Shown: positions 42,607-51,641, numbered from the stretch's first letter. The stretch is DNA of 56,458 nt from Novosphingobium sp. ERN07 (GCF_012641335.1 NZ_JABAID010000022.1:1-56458); one strand, 5' to 3'. The notes: generated by a model not told the origin, from the letters alone. A program made the numbers and translations.

Positions 42607-43834
42607 CGCGCCAGACCACCTTGTTTCGTTTCGGCCCGCTCCATTCGAGCAAGTCGTGGCGTAAAAGCGGCTCCAAGCCTGTGAGCTGCTGAAGCATCGC
42701 GCCAGCCTGCACAGCAAGCTCCGCAGGGCACTTTGGGCCGACCGCTAGCGTTATTCCCCGCGCGTCTGCCGAGGCTTGCCAGCGAAGTTCTGGCAGCAGC
42801 ACCTGCTCGACCGCTGCGACTACCTGCGGCGGGGTGATGCAGTGCGTTGCAAGGCGCCAGATGTCCTGAACGCGCCCCTCAATCGGCCGGATTATGCGTC
42901 CGGCAAATCCGCAGGAGCAACCCCGTTCGCCCAACTCGATATAGTCGTCGCCTGCCACGCGGACGATGGGCTGGCTTCGGCGCCTCAGGTCGGTGATGAT
43001 CGGGCGGAAGCCATGCGTTCCAGTAACGGGCTGGAGTTCTATCTCGAGCGAATGATCGTTCAGGTGCAAGCGGCCTTCGGCACAGTCGGCGCCTAGAAAG
43101 CCTTCGGTCGCCTGCCAGATTGATCTTGGACTGATCCCGAAATGGGCGGTTATCAAATCGCGCTCGGTCGCACTCATCGGCTCGCTGCCGAAGAACAGGT
43201 GGCGCAAGCTGGGCAAAGCAATTCCCATTGTCGCAAGCGCGATCAGGCGCGATGGCGGGGCGATCAGGATCGTGGGAGCGTAACCCGACAGGGCCTCGGC
43301 CGTTTCGGCAATCGGAACCTCGATCGGGAAATGGTGAAAGCGCAGCCGTCCGCGGGCCGCATCGCTATACAGCGCATTGCTCGCTCGCAGATGCAGCGCC
43401 AGTCGCTGCGAGCGCAGAAGTGCGAAGAAGGTCAGCAAGCGCGCAAGGCTCTGGCCGATATAGTCGGCGCGTTCGGCTCCGGTCGCCACGAAGAGCCCGC
43501 GTGTCGCTTCGCTGCTGCCGGTAGACCAGCCTGCACTGATGTCTGCTGGCTGGTGCCCCCTCTCGGAAGCATCGGCCATCTGGCGGAGGTCTTTGTCGCT
43601 CAAGCCAAGGCTGTTCCATGCGCCGTAATCACGGCGAATGGCATTAACTGGGGTTACCGGAAACGCCTCGATCGGCCTTCGCGCAAAGGGCGCTAGTGCC
43701 GGGGTCCGGGCAAGCGCAGGCTGGAGCTTGGCCCACTGCTTCAGGCGGTGCCGTGCCAGCCCTTCTTTCGTGAGTGACATAGCGCGGCGGGTACGCAGCC
43801 ACGAGGCCACGATTCGTTCAAGCTGCATCGCCAT
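42599..43834 (-). CDS. F390-synthetase/PaaK-like adenylate-forming enzyme
   Basis: About 411 residues from ATG 43834 (ATG 43828 possible). Adenylation loop WSTGSSEATRGLFVAT, later IWQATEGFLGADC and DYIELGERGCSCGFAGR with the cysteines and Arg typical of PaaK/F390-like enzymes, and a C-terminal ligase domain. It activates a carboxylate as AMP ester. Family members lacking CoA-ligase activity form other acyl derivatives, so the acceptor is open. Its start overlaps the MBL stop by 17 bases. Confidence 0.85.
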   Translation of the reverse strand: MAMQLERIVASWLRTRRAMSLTKEGLARHRLKQWAKLQPALARTPALAPFARRPIEAFPVTPVNAIRRDYGAWNSLGLSDKDLRQMADASERGHQPADISAGWSTGSSEATRGLFVATGAERADYIGQSLARLLTFFALLRSQRLALHLRASNALYSDAARGRLRFHHFPIEVPIAETAEALSGYAPTILIAPPSRLIALATMGIALPSLRHLFFGSEPMSATERDLITAHFGISPRSIWQATEGFLGADCAEGRLHLNDHSLEIELQPVTGTHGFRPIITDLRRRSQPIVRVAGDDYIELGERGCSCGFAGRIIRPIEGRVQDIWRLATHCITPPQVVAAVEQVLLPELRWQASADARGITLAVGPKCPAELAVQAGAMLQQLTGLEPLLRHDLLEWSGPKRNKVVWRDG

Positions 43835-44669
43835 CGCCGCGAAAAGCTCTTGCGCTGCTGGCGCAATGCGATGGCAGGATCGCCAGCTCAGGGTTGGAAC
43901 GCGCTGCGCTGCACAGCAGGTCAAGCGTCTCGCGATAGCACGGGGTGTCGCCCAAAAGCGCGGTCGTAAGACGTGGCGGGGGCAGTCGTTCGGCAATCGA
44001 GCGGCCAGACCATACGGCATCGGCCGCGAGCAGCACGGGGCGCCCTTCCTGCGTCTCGAGAGCAAGACCCCAATGGCCTGCGCAATGCCCCGGCAGTTCT
44101 ACCGCCAGCAGGCTGCCGTCGCCGAGAATGTCATGGCCTTGGCCAAACGGCGCGAAGGCGGTTGGCAGAGCAATTGGGCGGGCATCTTCGAAGAACCGCG
44201 CGTTGGTGTCTATGTCATGCGGCACGAGTTCGGCCAGCAGCCCGTTCCTGACACGAGCGATCCGGCCTTTGGTGCGAAGTGCGTCGAGTCCCGCCTTCGC
44301 GCAGTGGACTGGCAGGTGCGCAAGATGCTGCAGGCCTGCGACATGATCGCCATGGAAGTGGGAAACGATCGTTCCCGCAATCGCTGCTTCGTCAATCTGG
44401 TGATGCTTCAGCCAAACCTGCCAGCGCTCGGCCTCGCCAATGGAGACGGGCGTCGTCCAGCGATAGAAACGTTCGGGGAATGGCTTCGTGGCCTTGATGA
44501 AAGCGGGGTCGTAACCCGTGTCGAACAGGAACAGGCCCCGCGTGGGATGCTCGATCACCCCGACAAGCGCTGGAAATTCCACTGCACACAGACTGCCACC
44601 GGCGATCGTCATGCCCTCGGGATGGCGACACGATCCGCGCTCGAGCCAGCGAAAGCCGACGCGTTTCAT
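43818..44669 (-). CDS. Metallo-beta-lactamase-fold hydrolase
   Basis: 283 residues. Metal-binding loop SHFHGDHVAG, second histidine in LPGHCAGHWG, bridging aspartate in AADAVW and the final histidine in LPSHC. Could hydrolyse a lactone, thioester or ester intermediate. It overlaps both neighbours and belongs to the same operon. Confidence 0.9.
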   Translation of the reverse strand: MKRVGFRWLERGSCRHPEGMTIAGGSLCAVEFPALVGVIEHPTRGLFLFDTGYDPAFIKATKPFPERFYRWTTPVSIGEAERWQVWLKHHQIDEAAIAGTIVSHFHGDHVAGLQHLAHLPVHCAKAGLDALRTKGRIARVRNGLLAELVPHDIDTNARFFEDARPIALPTAFAPFGQGHDILGDGSLLAVELPGHCAGHWGLALETQEGRPVLLAADAVWSGRSIAERLPPPRLTTALLGDTPCYRETLDLLCSAARSNPELAILPSHCASSARAFRGDGDAA

Positions 44670-45673
44670 GCCGAGCCCCCCGCCCGTGCAAGCTTGGAAG
44701 CCTCGTCCAGCAGGCTATCCACCGCATCGTACCGGGGCTGGTATCCAAGCAGGCGCTGTGCCGGTTCGTGATTGAAAGTCTGCGACCAGCCGAGCGTCGC
44801 AAGCGTGTAGCGCGTGAGGACAGGCTCCTTGCGGGAACCTGTCGCGCGGGCGATGCCTTCAAGAGTAGCTGCCAGCAATCGCGCCAATCCGATCGGCACT
44901 GCTACAAGCTTGGGGCGGGTCCCGAGACTTTCAGCAAGGCGCATCGCCAGATCGCGCACGGCGACGGGCCTGCCGCCCGAGATGTTGATGGCATGTCCGC
45001 AAAGCGCAGGTGCGCGTTCCTCTGCCTCGCAAATCGCCCAAGCTGCGTCTCGCAGATCGGTCAGTTCGACCAGCGCCCCCCCCCCGCCTGGCAAAGGCAT
45101 CCGCGCACGCTGCGCAAGTTCGGCAAGGCGTGGCAGCACGACCCGGTCACCTGCTCCCACCAGTGCGCGCGGGCGGATGGCGCAGCAGGCCATGGCATCA
45201 CCGCGCGGTGCCAACACCAGGCGCTCGGCAGCAAGCTTGGTTTGCGCATAGAAATTGAGCGGCCGCTCCGGGATATCGCTCTCGCCGATGGACAGGCGAT
45301 CGCGGTGACAGGCGAAGATCGAGGGCGATGAAACGAAGACAAAGCGCTGCACGCCCGATGCGGCGGCCACGTCCAGCAGCTTGCGGGTCATGGTGACGTT
45401 TGCCGCCACGAAGTCCCGGCGCCTTCCCCAACTGGCAGAAAGCGCGGCTGCGTGAATCACACCGTCACATCCCTGGATCAGCGATGCGAGTGGCGCGCTT
45501 TGGTCGGAAAGGTCCAAGGGCGCGAACTCTGCCCCCATTCCTGCCAGGGCTTCGCCTGCGTCACGCGAACGCCCCGTCGCGACGACGCTGTGCCCGCGCG
45601 CGAGCGCTTCACACACAAGCGCAAACCCCAACCCGCCGGTCGCCCCGGTGACGAGAATGCGCCGCCCGCTCAA
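44666..45673 (-). CDS. NAD(P)-dependent epimerase/dehydrogenase, OleD/3-beta-HSD-like
   Basis: 335 residues, extended SDR. Rossmann loop VTGATGGLGFALV, VIHAAALSASWG, FVSSPSIFA and the Tyr-Lys pair in YAQTK. The 3-beta-hydroxysteroid dehydrogenase/OleD branch reduces or oxidises beta-hydroxy/keto acyl intermediates (family knowledge). Contains a ten-base C/G run at 45076-45085 that can slip. Start overlaps the KAS III stop by 4 bases. Confidence 0.9.
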   Translation of the reverse strand: MSGRRILVTGATGGLGFALVCEALARGHSVVATGRSRDAGEALAGMGAEFAPLDLSDQSAPLASLIQGCDGVIHAAALSASWGRRRDFVAANVTMTRKLLDVAAASGVQRFVFVSSPSIFACHRDRLSIGESDIPERPLNFYAQTKLAAERLVLAPRGDAMACCAIRPRALVGAGDRVVLPRLAELAQRARMPLPGGGGALVELTDLRDAAWAICEAEERAPALCGHAINISGGRPVAVRDLAMRLAESLGTRPKLVAVPIGLARLLAATLEGIARATGSRKEPVLTRYTLATLGWSQTFNHEPAQRLLGYQPRYDAVDSLLDEASKLARAGGSA

Positions 45674-46662
45674 AGCCGCAGCACCATCGCTGTTGCACTG
45701 ATCCCGGCGGCGGTACCCAGCAAAAGCACGGCATCGCCTTGCCGCGCGGCTCCGGTTTCCAGCGCATGGGCAAGCACGGTGGGGATCGATGCGGCGATCT
45801 GGTTTCCAGTGGTGGCAAAAAGATCGAGCACGCGTTCGCTGTTCGGGGCGAACAGCCTTTTCACATGGGCCACGCCCGGCGCGCTTGCCTGATGGCAGAC
45901 GATGCAGGCGATGTCCTCGTGCGAAAGGTCCGCCTTGGCCAAGGCCTGCGCAATGACTCCCGGCAGAGCCTTTGCGGCAGCCTTGAAGATGCCGAATGCA
46001 TCCATTTCGAAGTGCGATCCGGCTATCAGCGCTTCGTATCCTTCACCAACCCGCAGCCGCGTGCCACCGGCGCGCAACTGTGCCAATCGGTGATGCGCGC
46101 CTTGTGTCACGCTGGCAACCGAGAGAAGGCCGCGCCCGGGATCGTCGCAGGCTTCGATAGCCAGCGCCGCAGCACCGTCGCCAAAGATCGATCGCGTCTT
46201 GGGCTCTGCAGGGTCGAGCCCGGCCGAGGCGATGTCGCTGGCAAAGACCAGCGCGCGCCGCCAGCGCCCAGTGGCGATGCCCATCCCCGCCACGTCGAGC
46301 GCGGCCACGAACGAAAGGCATGTCTGGTTGACGTCGAAGCAGGGTGCGCCCGATCGGCCAAGGCCGAGCCGATCCTGCACGATGGCAGATGTCGACGGAA
46401 TGGGCTGTTCCATCACCCCGCACCCGCCGATGATCGCATCGGGCGGGCCATCCCAAGCCGCACGGTCAAGCGCCTCGCGAGCGGCTGCAGCAGCCATCAT
46501 CGACGTCGTCTCGTCCGGACCTGCAACATGGCGCGCAGCGATGCCGAATTCGCGTTGGGTCCAGCCGGGGCGATGGCCGTGTCGAAGATCCAGATCCCCC
46601 GAAGTTACGATCTCGCGTGGGCGATAACTACCCCATCCGGCTATGACAAAGCGGCTGATCAT
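45670..46662 (-). CDS. 3-oxoacyl-ACP synthase III (KAS III/OleA-like)
   Basis: 330 residues. Catalytic triad visible: cysteine in VNQTCLSFVAAL, histidine in VCHQAS, asparagine in ATTGNQIAASIP. Starts a decarboxylative or head-to-head condensation of acyl thioesters. As first gene of the six-gene operon, preceded by a TetR-type inverted repeat at 46701-46736, it probably makes the beta-keto acyl backbone used by the rest. A FabH housekeeping role is less likely in this context. Confidence 0.92.
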   Translation of the reverse strand: MISRFVIAGWGSYRPREIVTSGDLDLRHGHRPGWTQREFGIAARHVAGPDETTSMMAAAAAREALDRAAWDGPPDAIIGGCGVMEQPIPSTSAIVQDRLGLGRSGAPCFDVNQTCLSFVAALDVAGMGIATGRWRRALVFASDIASAGLDPAEPKTRSIFGDGAAALAIEACDDPGRGLLSVASVTQGAHHRLAQLRAGGTRLRVGEGYEALIAGSHFEMDAFGIFKAAAKALPGVIAQALAKADLSHEDIACIVCHQASAPGVAHVKRLFAPNSERVLDLFATTGNQIAASIPTVLAHALETGAARQGDAVLLLGTAAGISATAMVLRL

Positions 46663-46700
46663 CGTCGTGCATCCCCCACATCAGGACTATGCGACAAAAA

Positions 46701-46736
46701 CTGAACGATGTCTAATTTATAATAGACACCGTTCAG
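46701..46736. promoter_or_regulatory. TetR-type inverted repeat before the KAS III operon
   Basis: CTGAACGATGTCTA (46701-46714) and TAGACACCGTTCAG (46723-46736) pair over 14 bases with one mismatch. It is 39 bases upstream of the KAS III start. The right arm and its flank (TAGACACCGTTCAGTTAT) resemble TGGACAGTGTTCAGTATA at the TetR promoter near 50331. Confidence 0.7.
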
Positions 46737-46746
46737 TTATTCCGTT

Positions 46747-49700
46747 TCAGGCCTCGTCAGCTACTTCCAGTTCACTTTCCTCTTCAGGACCCTTCACCGC
46801 AGACTGCAATGCAAGCTCGCTCATCGTCACATAGTCGAGCTTTCCCGTGCCAAGTACGGGCAGTGCCTCGACCACGCGGATGTCGCGCGGGACCATCAGT
46901 TCGGTTACGCCGTTGGCCTTTGCCCAGGATTGCAGCGCCCTGTGCTCTGCGCCGGGCGCAGTGGTGAACAGCACGAGTTGCTCGCCCTTCTTCGGATCGG
47001 GCCGGGTGACGATGGCATGGTCGAAGCCGGGCCAGCACTTTGCGGCATAGCCTTCGACTGCCGGGAGCGAGACCATTTCGCCGCCGATCTTGGCAAAGCG
47101 TTTGGCGCGGCCGCGGATGGTGATGAAGCCTGCATCGTCGATGGTGACGATATCGCCAGTATCGTGCCAGCCTTCGTGTGGCGGCTGAAGCTTGCCGGGA
47201 TCGGTGGCGAGGAAGTATCCCGCCATGACGTTCGGCCCGCGAATGTAAAGGCGGCCGCCTTCGGCAATCCCGGGGACGTTTTCGAGGCGGGTTTCGATCG
47301 CGGGCAGGGCGCGGCCCACGCTACCGGCCATGAAGTGCATCGGCGTGTTGACCGCGATGACCGGCGCTGCTTCGGTTGCCCCATAGCCTTCGAAGATGCG
47401 CAAACCGAACTTCTCTGCGTACGTCTTGCGGGTTTCGTCACGGACTTTCTCGGCACCAGCAAAGATGTAGCGCAGCGAGTAGAAGTCATATCCATGGGCC
47501 ATGCGGGCATAGCCTGACAGGAAGGTGTCGGTGCCGAACATGATCGTGGCGTTGGCGTCATAGGCGAGCGCAGGCACGATGCGGTAATGCAGCGGACTGG
47601 GGTAGAGCACCACGCGGATGCCACTGAGGAGTGGGAGCAACGTACCGCCTGTCAGGCCGAAGGAGTGGAACACCGGCAGTGCGTTCAGCACGATGTCCGA
47701 CGCGTTGAAATCGATCCGTGAAGCCAGCTGTGCGCAATTCGACAGCAGGTTGCGATGGGTGAGGACAACGCCCTTGGGCACGCCTTCCGATCCGCTGGTG
47801 AAGAGGATCACGGCGGGCGCATTTGGCGAAATGCCAAGCTTGCGGTGGCGACGTTCTGCACCGGCTGCGCCCAGCAGCGCGCGCAGCTTTTCGAAGCCGC
47901 CGATGGTGGCGCCGATGTCCTCGAGCCAGACGACGCGCAGGCCATCGGCTTCTAAGGCGGCAATGACGTCGTGCAGCTTGGCCTGATCGACGAACGCGCG
48001 TGCGGTGACGACAGTGCGGACCGCGGCGGTGAGGCAGGCCGAGCGCATGTTGGCAACGCCCACGGTGAAGTTGAGCATGGCAGGCACGCGGCCGATGGAT
48101 TGCAGCGCAAAGAATGCGGCGACCACACCGTTCACGTTGGGCAGGAGCAGGCCGACAGCTTCGCCTTGCACCGTGCCTTGGGCCAGGCGCTTGCCCAGAA
48201 CGGTGGTTCCGGCAAAGAGCTTGTCGTAGCTGAGCGGTTCGCGCTTCACGTCTTCCACCACCAGCGCCTTGCCGCCGTGGATCTCGCGGGCTTCGGCAAG
48301 GGCGCTGAACAGGGTGCGGCCGGTGTCCGAGGTAGCGAACATCATCGCGCTCATCTCGTCATACAGACGCCGACCGGCAATCGCGCGGCGCTGGCGGGCG
48401 GTCATTTCGCCATCGATCGCAAAGCGGCGCGGGGGCAGGACGGTGAGCGTCACCTTGGGGAACCAGCGCAGGCGGACCTTGCCCTGCATCCGTGAAAAGC
48501 GCGTGTATTGTGGGCCATCGAGGCGCACCGGAATGATCGGCGCGTCGGCCTTGTCGGCCACCATGCCCGGACCGTCGAACACTTTCATCAAGGCGCCGGT
48601 GCGCGTGATGCGGCCTTCGGGGAAAATGACGAGGGTACGGCCTTCCTTGACCGCCTTGACCATAGCCTTGGCGGCCATCGGGTTGGTTGGATCGACCGGA
48701 AAGGCGCGGAACAGCTTGAGGAACGGCTTGATCCATATCGAGCGCGCGATCTGGGTATTGACCGCGAAGGTGGGCTTGCCGGGGAGGAACGCGCCGAGCA
48801 GCACGCCATCGAGAAAGCTGACGTGGTTGACGACGACGACCGCGCGTTCACCGGGTTCCGGCATGTGCTCCATGCCGGACACGTCCACGCGGTAGAGCAC
48901 GCGCAAGGTCAGGCGGATCACGTCCTTGAACAGGGTTTCGGGCAGGAGCCAGACCGAGGCGAGGGCGACGAACAGCGTGGCGAAGCCAAGCGCCCCGATC
49001 AGGCCCGGCACGTCCACGCCCGCCGCCAGCAGGCCAGTGATGGCGAGCACTGCAACGACAGTAAGGCCAGCGTTGATCACGTTGTTGGCTGCGATGATCT
49101 GCGACCGCTTGTCTTCGGGGCTGGCGACCTGAAGGATCGCATAGAGAGGCACGATGAACATACCGCCCGAAACTGCGATCACCGCAAGGTCGATCAGGAT
49201 GTGCCAGGCGCCGGGCGTCGAAAGGAACTGCGCGGTAGATGCGCCTGCGGTGCGGACTTCAAAGCCGCTGGTGGCAATCCACAGGTCGATCAAGCCGAAC
49301 GCAAGGATAAGCGCCGAGAGCGGAACCCAGCGCGCCGAAACCTCACCTTTGAGCAGACGATTCACGATCAGCGAGCCGATGGCGATGGCGACCGAAAACA
49401 CCACGAGGAACAGCGTGGCCACTTCCTGTTTGGCCGCCAGCGTGCCCGAGACGAGCGGGGCGAATTCGCTGACCAGCACGGCCCCTGCGGCAAAGAACCA
49501 GCTGATGCCGATGATCGAGAGCCACACGCCGCGCCCGGTGCGAGCGGTGGCAAGGATCTCCTTCGTGCCGCGCCACAGGTTCCAGTCGATGTGATGCAAT
49601 GTTCCGCTGGGCGGCGCAGGAGGCACCGCAAGGCTGGCGAGAAAGCCGACGACGGCAAGGCCCATTGCGGCGATCCCTGCTTCCCATGGCGGGATCACGC

Positions 49701-50196
49701 CTGCGAGCAGTTGTCCGCCGAGGATGGCCAGGAAAGTGCCTCCTTCGATCAGGCCGGTCCCGCCCATGACTTCGCCCGATTTCAGATGCTGGGGCAGGAT
49801 CGAATACTTGACCGGGCCGAACAGCGTGGAGTGCAGACCCATCAGGAACAAGCTGGTGAGCAGCGCTGGGATCGACAGGAACCAGAACCCCGCCAGCGCG
49901 ATTCCCATGATCCCCACTTCGGCGCCCTTGATCCAGCGAATCAGCCGCGCCTTGTCGATCGCGTCGGCCAATTGCCCCGCGAGTGCCGAGAACAGGAAGT
50001 AGGGCAGGATGAACAGTCCGGTAGCGACTGCCGCCAGTAACTTTGCGTTATCCGGATCGGTTGCGAAGATACCGAAGTTTGCGAGGAACAACATCGCGAA
50101 CTTCAACAAGTTATCGTTGAATGCACCGAGGAACTGGACTGTGAAAATCGGTCCAAAGCGACGCTTTGTCAGCAGGCTGAGATCGGGAGACGACAT
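46747..50196 (-). CDS. aas: MFS transporter/acyltransferase/acyl-ACP synthetase fusion (Aas-LplT type)
   Basis: 1149 residues in three blocks. About 1-420 is an MFS transporter (LplT-like lysophospholipid flippase). About 430-630 is a PlsC-type acyltransferase (NHVSFLDG box, IFPEGRITRTG). The remainder is an AMP-binding synthetase (LFTSGSEGVPKGVVLTHRN, FEGYGATEAAP, WHDTGDIVTID). Such fusions import and reacylate lysophospholipids, and the synthetase part activates free fatty acids. ATG 50196 is preferred over 50226 because AAAGG precedes it. It is divergent from a TetR gene and precedes the KAS III operon on the same strand, so it may feed acyl chains to that cluster. Confidence 0.92.
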   Translation of the reverse strand: MSSPDLSLLTKRRFGPIFTVQFLGAFNDNLLKFAMLFLANFGIFATDPDNAKLLAAVATGLFILPYFLFSALAGQLADAIDKARLIRWIKGAEVGIMGIALAGFWFLSIPALLTSLFLMGLHSTLFGPVKYSILPQHLKSGEVMGGTGLIEGGTFLAILGGQLLAGVIPPWEAGIAAMGLAVVGFLASLAVPPAPPSGTLHHIDWNLWRGTKEILATARTGRGVWLSIIGISWFFAAGAVLVSEFAPLVSGTLAAKQEVATLFLVVFSVAIAIGSLIVNRLLKGEVSARWVPLSALILAFGLIDLWIATSGFEVRTAGASTAQFLSTPGAWHILIDLAVIAVSGGMFIVPLYAILQVASPEDKRSQIIAANNVINAGLTVVAVLAITGLLAAGVDVPGLIGALGFATLFVALASVWLLPETLFKDVIRLTLRVLYRVDVSGMEHMPEPGERAVVVVNHVSFLDGVLLGAFLPGKPTFAVNTQIARSIWIKPFLKLFRAFPVDPTNPMAAKAMVKAVKEGRTLVIFPEGRITRTGALMKVFDGPGMVADKADAPIIPVRLDGPQYTRFSRMQGKVRLRWFPKVTLTVLPPRRFAIDGEMTARQRRAIAGRRLYDEMSAMMFATSDTGRTLFSALAEAREIHGGKALVVEDVKREPLSYDKLFAGTTVLGKRLAQGTVQGEAVGLLLPNVNGVVAAFFALQSIGRVPAMLNFTVGVANMRSACLTAAVRTVVTARAFVDQAKLHDVIAALEADGLRVVWLEDIGATIGGFEKLRALLGAAGAERRHRKLGISPNAPAVILFTSGSEGVPKGVVLTHRNLLSNCAQLASRIDFNASDIVLNALPVFHSFGLTGGTLLPLLSGIRVVLYPSPLHYRIVPALAYDANATIMFGTDTFLSGYARMAHGYDFYSLRYIFAGAEKVRDETRKTYAEKFGLRIFEGYGATEAAPVIAVNTPMHFMAGSVGRALPAIETRLENVPGIAEGGRLYIRGPNVMAGYFLATDPGKLQPPHEGWHDTGDIVTIDDAGFITIRGRAKRFAKIGGEMVSLPAVEGYAAKCWPGFDHAIVTRPDPKKGEQLVLFTTAPGAEHRALQSWAKANGVTELMVPRDIRVVEALPVLGTGKLDYVTMSELALQSAVKGPEEESELEVADEA

Positions 50197-50310
50197 GTGC
50201 ACCTTTCGCGTGTTCGACACTGCCATACCGGACCATGGGTTCCGGCGAGGTTAAGAGCCGGACTTACCCTTGGTCCCCTTCCTCGAATCGCAGGGATAAC
50301 TCAAAAATAT

Positions 50311-50340
50311 ACACTGTTCAATTGATATATTGGACAGTGT
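50311..50340. promoter_or_regulatory. TetR-type operator between divergent Aas-like and TetR genes
   Basis: ACACTGTTCAAT (50311-50322) and ATTGGACAGTGT (50329-50340) pair over 12 bases with one mismatch, 28 bases before the TetR start at 50369. The right part resembles the palindrome at 46701-46736. Confidence 0.7.
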
Positions 50341-50368
50341 TCAGTATAACGCCTACAGTCTGGCTCCT

Positions 50369-50959
50369 ATGGGACGCAGATCGGATCACAGTCGCGACGA
50401 ATTGCGGGAAATCGCTGTCGCCGCCGGGCATCGCCACATGGAAGAGGTCGGGTTTGCGCACTTCTCTGCGCGCGAGGTCGCCAAGCGCATCGGCTATTCG
50501 ATCGGCACGATCTACAATGTGTTCGGTAGCTACGACGCGCTGATTCTGGCGATCAACGGGCGCACCCTCGCACTCTGGCGCGATCATCTGGTGCGCCGAC
50601 TTGTCGATGTGCAGCAGGACAGGTTGCGTCAGGCGATCGCCGCCTACTTCGAATTTGCAACATCGCACCGGCACGCATGGGCAGCTATCTACGATTTCCG
50701 TCTGCCGGAAGACACCGTCCCGCCCGAAAGGTATCAGGCCGAAGTGCGCGCGATCTTCGATATCGTCGTGGCCGAGGTGCGCGAAGCCTTGCCCCCTGCC
50801 CGGCAAGACGAAGCCGAACCGCTGACCCGGTCGCTTCTCGCAACCGTCCATGGGCACTGTGTTTTTGCTATGAACGGCACATTCGCCATTCTCGGTGAGA
50901 AATCCCCAGCCGATGCAGCCTGGCAGCGGGTGCAGGAGGCAGTGGGGATCTTGACCTGA
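50369..50959 (+). CDS. TetR-family transcriptional regulator
   Basis: 196 residues from ATG 50369; the longer frame starts inside the operator. DNA-binding domain: RDELREIAVAAGHRHMEEVG, FSAREVAKRIGYSIGTIYNV, FGSYDALILAI. The C-terminal half contains an unassigned ligand pocket with a conserved tetracyclin-repressor-like C-terminal domain layout. Divergent from the Aas-like fusion; probably represses it and, through the related site at 46701, the KAS III operon. Acyl compounds are plausible ligands. Confidence 0.9.
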   Translation: MGRRSDHSRDELREIAVAAGHRHMEEVGFAHFSAREVAKRIGYSIGTIYNVFGSYDALILAINGRTLALWRDHLVRRLVDVQQDRLRQAIAAYFEFATSHRHAWAAIYDFRLPEDTVPPERYQAEVRAIFDIVVAEVREALPPARQDEAEPLTRSLLATVHGHCVFAMNGTFAILGEKSPADAAWQRVQEAVGILT

Positions 50960-50966
50960 TCATCAC

Positions 50967-51608
50967 CTATGACCGCAGACGATACAGCTCAGCCGGTCGG
51001 AACGGCGTGTCGCTTTCGCGCTGACCGGTGGCCTCGATCCAGCCGGTGTCGAGCATCCTGCGACGGAAGGCGGGCTTGTTGAAGGTGGTGCCGGTGATAG
51101 CTTCGTGCACGGTTTGCAGGTCACGCAGCGTGAACAGGTCCGGCAGCAACGCAAAGGCGACAGGCGCGTAGGCCAGCTTGCCTCGGAGCCGTTCGTGCGC
51201 GGCGGCGATGATGGCGGAGTGATCGAAGGCCAGTGACTCTCTGGGGTCGGTAACCGGGAGAAGCGCTAGATCTGAACGCGATGCCACGGCCCCTTCCAAC
51301 ACTGCATGCGGGAGCAGAGCGAAGTAGGCGACGCTGACCGTGCGCATCCGCAGATCGCGCTGCGGATCGCCGAAGGTGTAGAGCTGCTCAAGCCAGGCGC
51401 TGTCCTGGGCGGCAAGTCCTGCCTTGTCCGCCAGCACACGCCGCGCTGCGCGATCCAGCGTTTCGTCAAGACTGACGAACCCGCCCGGCAGTGCGAGCCG
51501 ATCGGCAAAAGGCTCCTCAGCCCGGCGCTGGAGCAGGACTGACAGAGTGCCATCGCCAATGGTCATCAGTACGAGGTCGACGGTGACGGCGAAGGGTGGG
51601 TAGCTCAT
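50967..51608 (-). CDS. nrtR: NrtR, Nudix-type repressor of NAD metabolism
   Basis: 213 residues. N-terminal Nudix-like domain (LPGGFVSLDETLDRAARRVL with a degenerate catalytic box, so sensing rather than hydrolysis) and a C-terminal winged helix (FTLRDLQTVHEAITGTTFNK, PAFRRRMLDTGWIEATG). NrtR represses NAD salvage genes and responds to ADP-ribose (family knowledge). It is divergent from nadM across an inverted repeat at 51617-51641. Confidence 0.9.
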   Translation of the reverse strand: MSYPPFAVTVDLVLMTIGDGTLSVLLQRRAEEPFADRLALPGGFVSLDETLDRAARRVLADKAGLAAQDSAWLEQLYTFGDPQRDLRMRTVSVAYFALLPHAVLEGAVASRSDLALLPVTDPRESLAFDHSAIIAAAHERLRGKLAYAPVAFALLPDLFTLRDLQTVHEAITGTTFNKPAFRRRMLDTGWIEATGQRESDTPFRPAELYRLRS

Positions 51609-51616
51609 ACAACCAT

Positions 51617-51641
51617 ACTTATATCTTTACTAAATATAAGT
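51617..51641. promoter_or_regulatory. NrtR operator
   Basis: ACTTATAT and ATATAAGT form a perfect 8-bp inverted repeat around 9 bases, between the divergent nrtR and nadM genes, 9 bases upstream of the nrtR start. AT-rich and unlike the surroundings. Confidence 0.7.

Noticed and set aside
48508..50040. 510-codon forward frame opposite the Aas-like fusion
   Set aside because: Charged low-complexity translation typical of antisense frames in GC-rich genes.
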